9,353 bases of DNA from an uncultured Porphyromonadaceae bacterium (GTDB lineage: Bacteria; Bacteroidota; Bacteroidia; Bacteroidales; Muribaculaceae). The position numbers and the translations under genes were made by a program. The notes beneath the pieces are model-generated. The model was not told where the DNA came from. It did not search any database and saw nothing but the letters and a program-made list of their open reading frames with translations. The DNA is taken from NCBI GenBank assembly GCA_947176285.1, contig CAMWQF010000096.1:1-9353 (forward strand). Reading direction: 5' to 3'. Of this stretch, positions 1 through 7,956 are shown in pieces; the stretch's first letter is position 1, and each line of letters opens with the position of its first letter.

Positions 1-423
1 CGCCTGTTTGAAGAATACGTAGCCAAGAATATTCAGCCAAATCAACTTTGTCCGCAGTTGGATATTGATGCTGATATATCCTTTGCCGATATCACTCCCG
101 AACTCCTAACTTGGCTTAAGAAATTCAATCCGTTTGGTCCGGGCAATCAAAAACCGATTTTCCGCACTCGTAACGTATTTGATTTCGGAACTTCTAAACT
201 TGTTGGCAAGAATTTTGAGCATATCAAACTTGAACTTGAAGATGATAGCACAAGTAGGGTGATTTCAGCCATTGCATTTAATATGGCACCATATTTCGAG
301 CATATTCATGCCCATAAACCAGTGGATATCTGCTATACTATCGAACAAAACAAGCATCATCATACCGAGTCTATTCAATTGATGATTAAGGATATACGTT
401 TGTCAAAATCGGATCTTGACTAA
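1..423 (+). CDS. recJ: RecJ single-stranded-DNA exonuclease, C-terminal fragment (5' end outside the window)
   Basis: This frame is open from base 1 to the TAA at 421-423 and gives the last 140 residues of a protein whose N-terminus lies left of the window. RecJ is a cytoplasmic 5'-to-3' single-strand DNA exonuclease of the DHH family, used in recombinational, mismatch and base-excision repair. The catalytic DHH/DHHA1 part is not visible. What is visible is the C-terminal OB-fold-like region, recognised by the RecJ signature FNPFGPGNQKPIF (bases 124-162), followed by alternating beta-rich sequence and a closing segment (IQLMIKDIRLS) typical of RecJ tails. An ATG-less internal start at base 58 (TTG) is not a real start, because the frame continues upstream with RecJ-like sequence. 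The recQ gene starts 18 bases downstream, so the two are probably co-transcribed. The family call is confident; intactness of the missing part is unknown. Confidence 0.88.
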   Translation, partial: RLFEEYVAKNIQPNQLCPQLDIDADISFADITPELLTWLKKFNPFGPGNQKPIFRTRNVFDFGTSKLVGKNFEHIKLELEDDSTSRVISAIAFNMAPYFEHIHAHKPVDICYTIEQNKHHHTESIQLMIKDIRLSKSDLD

Positions 424-441
424 TTTCCATGATTTTCCTTT

Positions 442-2361
442 ATGCAAATTGAGGCAATCCTAAAAAAATATTGGGGTTACGATAGTTTTCGCACTCTTCA
501 GCGAGATATTATCGAAAGCGTCATGTCAGGACATGACACACTCGGACTTATGCCTACCGGTGGCGGGAAATCGATCACATTCCAAGTGCCAGGCATGGCA
601 TTTGATTCCGGGCTTACTATAGTGGTGACTCCCCTCATTTCGCTGATGAAAGATCAGGTTGACAATTTGAAGCGAAGGGGAATCTCTGCCGTAATGCTCA
701 ATAGCGGCATGACAATAAGGGAAACAAGAATTGCTTGGGAACGTCTGTGCAACGGTCGAGCACGTTTTTTATATGTCTCTCCTGAAAAATTGAGAAATTC
801 AAATTTCCTTCATGAACTGTCACTTCTTCCCGTAAGGCTAATTGTAGTAGACGAAGCCCACTGTATTTCGCAATGGGGCTATGACTTCCGTCCTTCTTAT
901 CTGAAAATTGCAGAATTGAGGAAAGTTCATCCAAATGTGCCGGTGCTTGCGCTTACAGCCACCGCCACTCCGGAAGTGGCAGAAGATATCATGACTCAAC
1001 TCGCCTTCCGAAAAGACTCTAAAAAATTTAAGATGAGTTTCGTCAGAGACAATATATCTTATCTTGTCAGGGAATCTGAAAATAAATATCACGATATATT
1101 CCATATACTATCGCGTACGGAAGGGAGTGGAATTGTATATGTAAGGAGTAGACGAAAAACTCGTGAAATTGCTGAGTATCTTAATGCATCCGGTATTTCA
1201 GCCGATTATTATCATGCAGGACTCTCCTATGAAACAAAAGTGGAGCGGCAAAATGCTTGGCAAACAGGGGGTGTCAGGGTAATTGTGGCTACTAATGCAT
1301 TTGGTATGGGTATTGACAAACCGGATGTAAGGATAGTGGTCCATTCTGATTTTCCTCCCTCTCTTGAAGAGTATTACCAAGAGGCAGGGCGTGCCGGAAG
1401 AGATGGGAAAAAGTCTTTTGCAGTGCTTCTTGCTTCAAAAAATGACAAGACTTCTCTACGCCGGAAACTTAAACTCTCCTTCCCGGAAAGGGATTTCATA
1501 AAGATGACTTATGAGAGAGCGTGCAATTTTATGCACTTGGCGATTGGGGAAGGTTATGAGCGTCTGATAGAGTTTGATATCGATCTCTTTTGCGATACTT
1601 TTCATCTGCTGCGTCAGCAAGTGCTTGCATCTTTTCATCTTCTTTCCCAAGCCGGATATCTTGACTATATAGAGGAGACTGAGAATAATTCTCGCGTGAT
1701 GATTACTGTAGATCGTGAAGAACTTTATCATCTCGACGCTTCTCATGAAGCGGATCGCACTCTACAATGTATACTTCGGCAATATCCGGGACTTTTTTCT
1801 GATTTTGTCCAGATCAATGAAGGAAAGATAAGCCGCGAGACCGGACTCGATCAAGAGACTGTCTATAATGCTCTTCTTGAACTCAATAGACGCAAAATTC
1901 TTGTGTATGTCCCAAGGCGGCGCACGCCATTCATGTTCATCCCTACTTCGAGAGAAGAAAGCCACTATCTTATTCTAGGAAAGAGAATCTACGAAGACCG
2001 CTTCAACGTGATGTCTAAACGCATAGAAGCCATGATCGACTATGCCTACAATGACAGCGGATGCCGGGTAAATCGGATGCTTTCCTATTTTGGCGAAGAA
2101 AGTGCTTGCAATTGCGGGAAGTGCGACGTTTGCCGCAGCAGTAAGAAGTCATCGTCTGCTAATGTTTCTAAAGAAGAAATGATTCGTAAGGTATGGAAAT
2201 ATATGCAGATGTTCCCATCCGGCATAACGCAAGCAATTTTAGAGCGCCATTTCACTCCCGACGACCGATTGGCAGGAGACGCACTCCGCTTTCTCGTCAA
2301 CGAAGGTTTTGCTGTTGAGGATCACGCCATCTATCGTCTATCCGAATACTCTACAAATTAA
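442..2361 (+). CDS. recQ: RecQ-family ATP-dependent DNA helicase, Bacteroidota-type architecture
   Basis: A 639-residue superfamily 2 helicase that should unwind DNA 3'-to-5' in the cytoplasm and feed ends to RecJ. Motifs in order: the FRTLQ region around Q20 (motif 0), Walker A MPTGGGKS (37-44, K43), DEAH at 137-140 followed by the aromatic-rich loop CISQWGYDFRPSY (141-153), LALTATAT (motif III), ATNAFGMGIDKPDVR (motif V) and YYQEAGRAGRDG (311-322, motif VI). The RecQ zinc site is present with E. coli-like spacing (C541, C558, C561, C564; an extra C556). It lies about 220 residues after motif VI instead of directly after the helicase core; winged-helix-like sequence fills the gap. No HRDC domain is evident; the last 75 residues are a short helical tail. 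ATG 442 is the first in-frame start after a TGA at 430-432. It sits 18 bases after recJ and 14 before the polymerase gene, suggesting one operon. Confidence 0.93.
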   Translation: MQIEAILKKYWGYDSFRTLQRDIIESVMSGHDTLGLMPTGGGKSITFQVPGMAFDSGLTIVVTPLISLMKDQVDNLKRRGISAVMLNSGMTIRETRIAWERLCNGRARFLYVSPEKLRNSNFLHELSLLPVRLIVVDEAHCISQWGYDFRPSYLKIAELRKVHPNVPVLALTATATPEVAEDIMTQLAFRKDSKKFKMSFVRDNISYLVRESENKYHDIFHILSRTEGSGIVYVRSRRKTREIAEYLNASGISADYYHAGLSYETKVERQNAWQTGGVRVIVATNAFGMGIDKPDVRIVVHSDFPPSLEEYYQEAGRAGRDGKKSFAVLLASKNDKTSLRRKLKLSFPERDFIKMTYERACNFMHLAIGEGYERLIEFDIDLFCDTFHLLRQQVLASFHLLSQAGYLDYIEETENNSRVMITVDREELYHLDASHEADRTLQCILRQYPGLFSDFVQINEGKISRETGLDQETVYNALLELNRRKILVYVPRRRTPFMFIPTSREESHYLILGKRIYEDRFNVMSKRIEAMIDYAYNDSGCRVNRMLSYFGEESACNCGKCDVCRSSKKSSSANVSKEEMIRKVWKYMQMFPSGITQAILERHFTPDDRLAGDALRFLVNEGFAVEDHAIYRLSEYSTN

Positions 2362-2375
2362 ACTCCTGAATCTTC

Positions 2376-3623
2376 ATGGTAGGTCTCGCTGATTGCAATA
2401 ATTTCTTTGTGAGTTGCGAACGCACTCTTAATCCTGATTTGGAAAATCGGGCAGTCGTAGTTCTCAGTAACAACGATGGATGTGTTGTGGCAAGAAGCAA
2501 CGAGGCAAAGCGAGCCGGAATAAAGATGGGACAACCCGCTTTCCAGATTAAAGACCGTATCCGCAGCGGAGAGATCATCGCTTTAAGCGGTAATCATCTT
2601 CTTTATAGGGAAATAAGTATCAAAGTGCATGATATCTTCCGTCGCTATGCCCCCAAGACTCTCGATTATAGCGTAGATGAGGCTTTTCTTATTATGGATG
2701 GAATACCGGACTCTCAACTACGTAATATAGGGGAAGCAATTTCTGCTAATTGTTGGGATGAACTGCATATTCCTGTCACCATCGGATTTGCGCAAAGCAA
2801 GACCCTTGCTAAGATAGTTTCGGAAAGTTGCAAGAAAAGAGGGAAACGGGTTGGAGTGCTATTTGATGCGAAGGAGGCTTACCCGGTGATGAAAAAGATG
2901 TCTATTTCGGATCTTTGGGGAATTGGAAGGAGACTTTCAAAACGTCTTTATACATCCGGAATTTATACAATTGCCGACTTTGCCGATAAGGAACTCGGTT
3001 GGATAAGGGCTACTCTTGGCATTAATGGAGAGCGTTCGTGGCGAGAACTCCATGGCGAGCACTGCATAGAACTCAGTCATGTTCAGTCTTCTCTTCAAGA
3101 CTCAGTCAGTGAAAGCCGTACTTTCCCGGAGGATGTGGATGATTTTGACTATATACGTGCGAGAATAGCGATTTATGCCGCTGACTGCTGTAAGAAACTT
3201 CGTGCTATGGGTGGAGAATGCAAAACGATTGGAGTCATGCTTCAAACCAATCGTTTTCATACTGAACGTGGAATAGCGCGTCCTGTGGGATCTATAAACT
3301 TTGATGAGCCTACAAGTGATACCGTTCAGATTTGCAATGCCGCTATTTCTATCCTAAATAGTATTTTCATTCAGGATATTCCGTTTAAGAGAGCAGGTGT
3401 GTGGCTTTCGGAAATTGTCCCGGCTAAGTCTGTGGTTCCATCGCTTTTCGATTTTCAGGATTCAGTAAAGGATAAGGCTGTTCGTTCTCATCTTATGAAA
3501 GCAATAGACAGCATCAACCTCGGTCCCGGGTTGCCAGTCATAAAACTTGCTTCTCAAATCACTCAGGGACATCCCGGCCACAATGATGGCTATTCCAGTT
3601 CATTCCAGGCTCCACACAAATAA
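2376..3623 (+). CDS. umuC: Y-family translesion DNA polymerase, UmuC type (Pol V catalytic subunit-like)
   Basis: A 415-residue Y-family polymerase, expected to copy past damaged template bases in the cytoplasm. The start resembles UmuC: D6 in ADCNNFFVSCE, then VVVLSNNDGCVVAR, and the second catalytic pair D101-E102 in YSVDEAF. Thumb helix-hairpin-helix sequence DLWGIGRRLSKRL begins at 179, and a little-finger domain follows from about residue 235. Length is close to E. coli UmuC (422). Oddities: the steric-gate position, Tyr11 in E. coli UmuC, is F11; the usual beta-clamp box (QLNLF in E. coli) appears as VPSLF (354-358), without the leading Gln; and the usual end (MKR..LSPRYTT) is replaced by GHPGHNDGYSSSFQAP (398-413). 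No umuD-like protease gene is adjacent, so an accessory subunit, if needed, must be elsewhere. The gene follows recQ by 14 bases, and its stop lies 5 bases from the stop of the convergent efflux operon. Family call is firm; true Pol V-like function is inferred. Confidence 0.92.
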   Translation: MVGLADCNNFFVSCERTLNPDLENRAVVVLSNNDGCVVARSNEAKRAGIKMGQPAFQIKDRIRSGEIIALSGNHLLYREISIKVHDIFRRYAPKTLDYSVDEAFLIMDGIPDSQLRNIGEAISANCWDELHIPVTIGFAQSKTLAKIVSESCKKRGKRVGVLFDAKEAYPVMKKMSISDLWGIGRRLSKRLYTSGIYTIADFADKELGWIRATLGINGERSWRELHGEHCIELSHVQSSLQDSVSESRTFPEDVDDFDYIRARIAIYAADCCKKLRAMGGECKTIGVMLQTNRFHTERGIARPVGSINFDEPTSDTVQICNAAISILNSIFIQDIPFKRAGVWLSEIVPAKSVVPSLFDFQDSVKDKAVRSHLMKAIDSINLGPGLPVIKLASQITQGHPGHNDGYSSSFQAPHK

Positions 3624-3628
3624 TGGGA

Positions 3629-4813
3629 TCATTTGCACAAAAGAGACAGAAGCCACATCCGTTGTTCTCGCTGATACTGAAGTTCCAGCAAATCCATATG
3701 GGCTTCACTAAACCAGGATCTCTCTTGTAAATAATCCGTCAATGACAGTTCTCCCCCTTTATATGCTTTCATGAGAAGAGTATTGTAGTCTGTAGTGGAA
3801 AATACCTCCATCGGAACCTTAAGTGCTTGATCTATAAGTTGCACTTCATCATACAGTGCTGTGATTTCAGATTCTACCTTGTCATGGGTGACATTGACCT
3901 GATATTCAGCTACCGCTTTGGCTGCTTCGGCAGCCTTTACTTTGCCTCTATTGGCAAATAGAGGGATAGAAACTCCAAGAGTAGCTCCATTGAAATGCAT
4001 GGCATCCTCAAAATCATGGTGATAACCAATTGATATCCCCGGCATGCCTTCTGATTTTGCTACTCCTACATTTCTCTCAGCCACTTCAAGATCAGCAAAT
4101 GCCTTTTTTAGTTGCGGATTAGTATGCGCTTCTTCCAAATATTCTTCAAGGGAATGTGTAGGAGTCATTTGCCATGTCCTGTCAATGCTTTTAAGCAATG
4201 CTGTGCAATCGAAACCTCCATTCAAAGTCTTTAATGTGCCTTCACTTCCACTTTTCTCAGCCTCGAGATTGGCAATCATTGTATTCACCTTTCCCTGTTC
4301 AAGAATTATTTTAGAGAGGTCAAGACGTGACATTTGCCCCCCCTTATTTGCTCTTAAAGCGGCTCTATGGAGTGAATCAGTTGCCGATTGAATATTTCGC
4401 ATAATTTCAATTCTTCTTTCAGCATATAGATAAGTGCCAATTTCTTTAAGAATCTCTATATACTTCTCATATACTCCGGCATCGGCTTCTGCTGCATTGG
4501 CATCGCGCATGGCTTTTCCTAAATCTCGACGTGATTTATATACCCCGGGCCACTCCATTTCATATCCAATTGCTACGTTCCAACGATTGTCTACTCCTGA
4601 AGGCATCACCATATAATCTCCTTCAATACTCGGGTCGGGAGCATTGGCAATCGTATGGGTCTCAAGATCCTTGGCATTCTGTTCTACTGATATCTGGAGT
4701 CTGTCGCCATTACGGCTAAGAATAGCATTGGCAGCCTCCTGCGCTGTTATGGCGTAAGCGTCTGCAGCCGCAATGCTCAGCACTACCGCTGCAGATACAT
4801 GTTTTAATTTCAT
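3629..4813 (-). CDS. CzcC/CusC-like outer-membrane channel of a metal RND efflux system (TolC/OEP family)
   Basis: A 394-residue outer-membrane factor, the exit duct of the tripartite pump encoded with it. A Sec signal peptide is clear: MKLK, a hydrophobic stretch, then a probable signal peptidase I site after AYA (residue 21); there is no lipobox cysteine, unlike CusC of E. coli. The two-repeat OEP pattern is visible. The first repeat has a beta-strand pair near 77-90 (RWNVAIGYEMEWPG), long amphipathic helices (100-200), and GGQMSRLDL (158-166). The second has NPQL (232-235), strands around PGISIGYHH (258-266) and ATLGVSIPLF (277-286), and GGELSLTDYLQ (353-363). It is somewhat shorter than classic CzcC/CusC proteins (around 420-460). 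It is the last gene of the operon, starting 20 bases after the pump gene, and its TGA is 5 bases from the umuC stop. The OMF role is well supported; the ion comes only from context. Confidence 0.9.
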   Translation of the reverse strand: MKLKHVSAAVVLSIAAADAYAITAQEAANAILSRNGDRLQISVEQNAKDLETHTIANAPDPSIEGDYMVMPSGVDNRWNVAIGYEMEWPGVYKSRRDLGKAMRDANAAEADAGVYEKYIEILKEIGTYLYAERRIEIMRNIQSATDSLHRAALRANKGGQMSRLDLSKIILEQGKVNTMIANLEAEKSGSEGTLKTLNGGFDCTALLKSIDRTWQMTPTHSLEEYLEEAHTNPQLKKAFADLEVAERNVGVAKSEGMPGISIGYHHDFEDAMHFNGATLGVSIPLFANRGKVKAAEAAKAVAEYQVNVTHDKVESEITALYDEVQLIDQALKVPMEVFSTTDYNTLLMKAYKGGELSLTDYLQERSWFSEAHMDLLELQYQREQRMWLLSLLCK

Positions 4814-4833
4814 TTCTGATATAGTTTATAGTG

Positions 4834-7800
4834 TTAAGAAACCTTCAAGGTCTTTTTTCTACGTTCACATATTTTTCTGTAAAACACCGGAACGATGAAA
4901 ATGTTCAATAATGTAGAACTTATAAGACCACCTAAAATAACAATTGCGAGCGGTGATTGTATCTCATTTCCGGGTTCTCCTCCCCTCAATGCAATCGGCA
5001 CAAGGGCGAGTGCCGATGTAAGCGCAGTCATGATGATCGGAAGAAGACGGTCGGAAGAGCCGATACGTATCCTTTCTTCTACCCCTATTCCTTCAGATTT
5101 AAGACGATTATAACGAGAAATCAAAAGCATTCCATTTCGGGTAGATATACCCATCAAAGAAATAAAACCTATGATAGCCGGTATATTCATCTCTCCGGTG
5201 GTGAATCGTAATATCAAAATACCTCCGATCAATGCAAGAGGCATATTTACAAGAATTGTCAATGATTCCGCTACATTCTTGAATTCCGAGTATATAAGGA
5301 AGAAGATGATGATAAGAGCCATTATAGATGTCAGTGCGAGCATCCTGGAAGCAGCCTCTTCATTTTCAAACTGTCCACCGTAAGTAACAAAATATCCTTC
5401 CGGCATATCCACATGTTCGCTTATCACTGATTTTATATTATCCACAGCCCCTTTGAGATCTCGCCCGTCTACATTGGCTGACACAGTCAATAGTCGGCTG
5501 ACATTTTCCCTGTTTATTGTATTCGGACCACTCCCGGTTTTAATATCTGCCACATAGGATAGAGGTATCTTCCCTTCGTTGCTGTCGATCATCAAGTCTT
5601 CAATTCTCTCTTTTGTGTCTCTCTTTGAGTTTTCTATCTTCACAGTAAGGTCATAAGGACGATTCCCCACAAATACCTGACTGACTACTTCACCTCCTAT
5701 AGCCATCAGCACATATTTACTGAATTCGGGAATAGTTATTCCATACTTTGCAAGCATCTCCCGGCGAGGCACAATGTCTATCTGAGGGCGTGATATCTGC
5801 TGCTCGATGTTTACATCAACTATACCATCGATTTCTTTCATTTCGGCTCCTATTTGCTGCCCGATAGAATAGAGTTTATCAAGGTCTTCTCCAAATATCT
5901 TCACAGCTATCTGAGATTGAGATCCGCTTAGCATGGCATCTATTCTATGCGAAATTGGTTGACCTATCTCTACGTTGACTCCGGGAAGTTCTGACAATTT
6001 TTCGCGTAAATCCCTCGTAACTTCTTTCTTGCTTCTTCCTTTGTCGAGCACGTATGGGACCTCCATCTCCGAAGTATTTACTCCCAAAGCATGCTCATCA
6101 AGTTCAGCACGTCCGGTTTTTCTTGCCACATTTCTTACTTCCGGCACTGTAAGGATAATTCTTTCAGCTGCCATTCCAATGCTATCGCTTTGCTCAAGCG
6201 ATATTCCTGGCATAGCGCTTACATTAATGGTGAAACTTCCTTCGTTAAATCCCGGCAAGAAACTGCGTCCTAATGTAAAGAAAATAATTATTGAAACTGC
6301 AAAAAAAACTGCTACTCCTATCAAGCAAGGGCGAGGAGATTTAAGAACCTTTTCAAGCAGCATCTCATATCTTTCTCTCATCCATCGAGCGGTCTTTGGC
6401 TCCTTGTTGAGTTCTTCATTTTCTTTTTTGCTATTGCCTGCAAGCAGATAACTGCAAAGCACCGGAGTGAGTGTCAATGCCACTACAGTTGAGGCTGCCA
6501 AAGCAACAATAAAGGCTATCCCAAGAGGCTTCAGAAGTCTTCCCTCAATGCCGCTGAGGAAGAATAGCGGAAGAAATGAGGCTACGATAATAAGCGTTGA
6601 GTTAAGAATTGGTTGTCTCACCTCACGTGATGCTTCAAATACAACTTTGATGATAGGTAGTCGAGTACCTATCTCTTTCTTGCTGTTTTCTCTTATTCTC
6701 TTATATACATTTTCTACATCCACTATCGCATCATCCACAAGCGATCCTATTGCTATCGCGATTCCACCAAGAGTCATAGTGTTGATGGTGAATCCCATAT
6801 AGTAGAGAGCGATAATCGTGATAAGGATTGAGAGAGGAATTGCCAAGACTGAAATCACTGTAGTCTTGAGGTTCATAAGAAAGAAGAAAAGCACTATGAT
6901 TACGAAAAGTGCTCCTTCAAGCAAGGATTGCTGAAGATTGCTTACTGAAGTTTGAATAAACTCACTTTGATTAAATATTTCAGTGTCTATGTTTATTCCA
7001 GCAGGAAGTGAACCTTTAAGATTATCAAGTTCTTTATGTATTTCTTTGCTCAATTCTATGGAGCCGGCTCCCGGCTGCTTGGTAATTGTCACAAGCACTG
7101 CCGGAGTGGCTCGCACAGTTGCAGTACCGATCTTGGGAGTCTTGGGTCCAATCTTAACCTCTGCTATATCATTAATCTTGATATTCTGCCCGGATTCTGT
7201 CTTAACGGCAGAAGCTCCAATTTCTTCAGCATCTTGTGTTGATATCAGACCTTTAATCAAATACTCATTGCCATATTCGTAGGTGATTCCTCCTGATGTG
7301 TTGACATTCATATTCTCGGTTGCTTCAGCCACATCTGAAAGTGAAACTCCGTAATGTCTCATTTTTTCGGGACTTAGGAGAATTTGATATTCAAGTTCTT
7401 CTCCGCCTATCACTGACACTTGGCTCACTCCTCCAATCGACAAAAGGCGTGGACGTATGGTGCGGTCTGCTATGCTGCGCAGTTCCCCTATATTATTATT
7501 GTCAGAGGTCAACCCGATAATCATTATCTCACCGAGAATTGAAGATTGCGGACCCATCACCGGGGTTCCTACTGTAGATGGAAGACTACCCTCAATGCCG
7601 GAAAGCCGCTCGCTTACGGTTTGCCGGGCGAGATATGCATCAGTATTCCAGTCAAATTCTACCCAAACAATTGAGAACCCGGTTGCTGAACTTGACCTTA
7701 CTCTTCTCACTCCGGAAGCACCATTGACGGCAGTCTCAATAGGATACGTCACAGTACGCTCTACTTCCTCCGGCGCAAGTCCGGCTGCCTCGGTCATGAT

Positions 7801-7944
7801 AGCAACTGTCGGAGCATTAAGATCTGGGAAAATATCTATTTCTGTGCGAGCAAGCACAATGACTCCTGCAATCAGGATTGCGCACGAAGCAAAGATGACG
7901 ATAAGTCGATTGGTCAATGACCAGTTTATTATCTTGTTTAGCAT
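4834..7944 (-). CDS. CzcA/CusA-like heavy-metal RND efflux pump (HME family)
   Basis: A full-length 1036-residue inner-membrane proton/cation antiporter of the heavy-metal RND class. The topology is typical: TM1 near 13-31, a large periplasmic domain to about 335, TM2-TM6 (about 342-500), TM7 near 539-557, a second periplasmic domain, then TM8-TM12 (about 867-1022). The start (LNKIINWSLTNR) and the segment FPDLNAPTV (39-47) are HME hallmarks. The proton-relay motif in TM4 is GGIAIAIGSLVDDAIVDVEN (393-412), with D404 and E411 matching CzcA D408 and E415, plus extra acids D405 and D409; CzcA D402 is replaced by Ala. By my recalled alignment, the CusA methionine triad (M573, M623, M672) falls on N, T and A here, so Cu(I)/Ag(I) is unlikely and a divalent cation more likely. 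It lies between adaptor and channel genes in one operon. HME pump is firm; substrate is unresolved. Confidence 0.93.
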   Translation of the reverse strand: MLNKIINWSLTNRLIVIFASCAILIAGVIVLARTEIDIFPDLNAPTVAIMTEAAGLAPEEVERTVTYPIETAVNGASGVRRVRSSSATGFSIVWVEFDWNTDAYLARQTVSERLSGIEGSLPSTVGTPVMGPQSSILGEIMIIGLTSDNNNIGELRSIADRTIRPRLLSIGGVSQVSVIGGEELEYQILLSPEKMRHYGVSLSDVAEATENMNVNTSGGITYEYGNEYLIKGLISTQDAEEIGASAVKTESGQNIKINDIAEVKIGPKTPKIGTATVRATPAVLVTITKQPGAGSIELSKEIHKELDNLKGSLPAGINIDTEIFNQSEFIQTSVSNLQQSLLEGALFVIIVLFFFLMNLKTTVISVLAIPLSILITIIALYYMGFTINTMTLGGIAIAIGSLVDDAIVDVENVYKRIRENSKKEIGTRLPIIKVVFEASREVRQPILNSTLIIVASFLPLFFLSGIEGRLLKPLGIAFIVALAASTVVALTLTPVLCSYLLAGNSKKENEELNKEPKTARWMRERYEMLLEKVLKSPRPCLIGVAVFFAVSIIIFFTLGRSFLPGFNEGSFTINVSAMPGISLEQSDSIGMAAERIILTVPEVRNVARKTGRAELDEHALGVNTSEMEVPYVLDKGRSKKEVTRDLREKLSELPGVNVEIGQPISHRIDAMLSGSQSQIAVKIFGEDLDKLYSIGQQIGAEMKEIDGIVDVNIEQQISRPQIDIVPRREMLAKYGITIPEFSKYVLMAIGGEVVSQVFVGNRPYDLTVKIENSKRDTKERIEDLMIDSNEGKIPLSYVADIKTGSGPNTINRENVSRLLTVSANVDGRDLKGAVDNIKSVISEHVDMPEGYFVTYGGQFENEEAASRMLALTSIMALIIIFFLIYSEFKNVAESLTILVNMPLALIGGILILRFTTGEMNIPAIIGFISLMGISTRNGMLLISRYNRLKSEGIGVEERIRIGSSDRLLPIIMTALTSALALVPIALRGGEPGNEIQSPLAIVILGGLISSTLLNIFIVPVFYRKICERRKKTLKVS

Positions 7945-7956
7945 CTATCTTCGGTT

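Noticed and set aside
298..372. His codons clustered in the recJ tail (HIHAHK, KHHHTES), considered as a metal site
   Set aside because: Small clusters on a variable surface of the RecJ C-terminal domain; no spacing that suggests a known metal site.
1456..1746. 96-residue minus-strand frame inside recQ
   Set aside because: Fully contained antisense to the helicase gene, with no motif or start context.
3618..3635. Short hairpin AATG-GGAT-CATT at the convergent gene ends, considered as a bidirectional terminator
   Set aside because: Only four A/T-rich base pairs and no T tract on either side; too weak to call.
5975..6451. 158-residue open frame on the plus strand inside the pump gene
   Set aside because: Antisense shadow; Ser/Leu-rich composition reflects the reverse complement of the pump, with no family resemblance.
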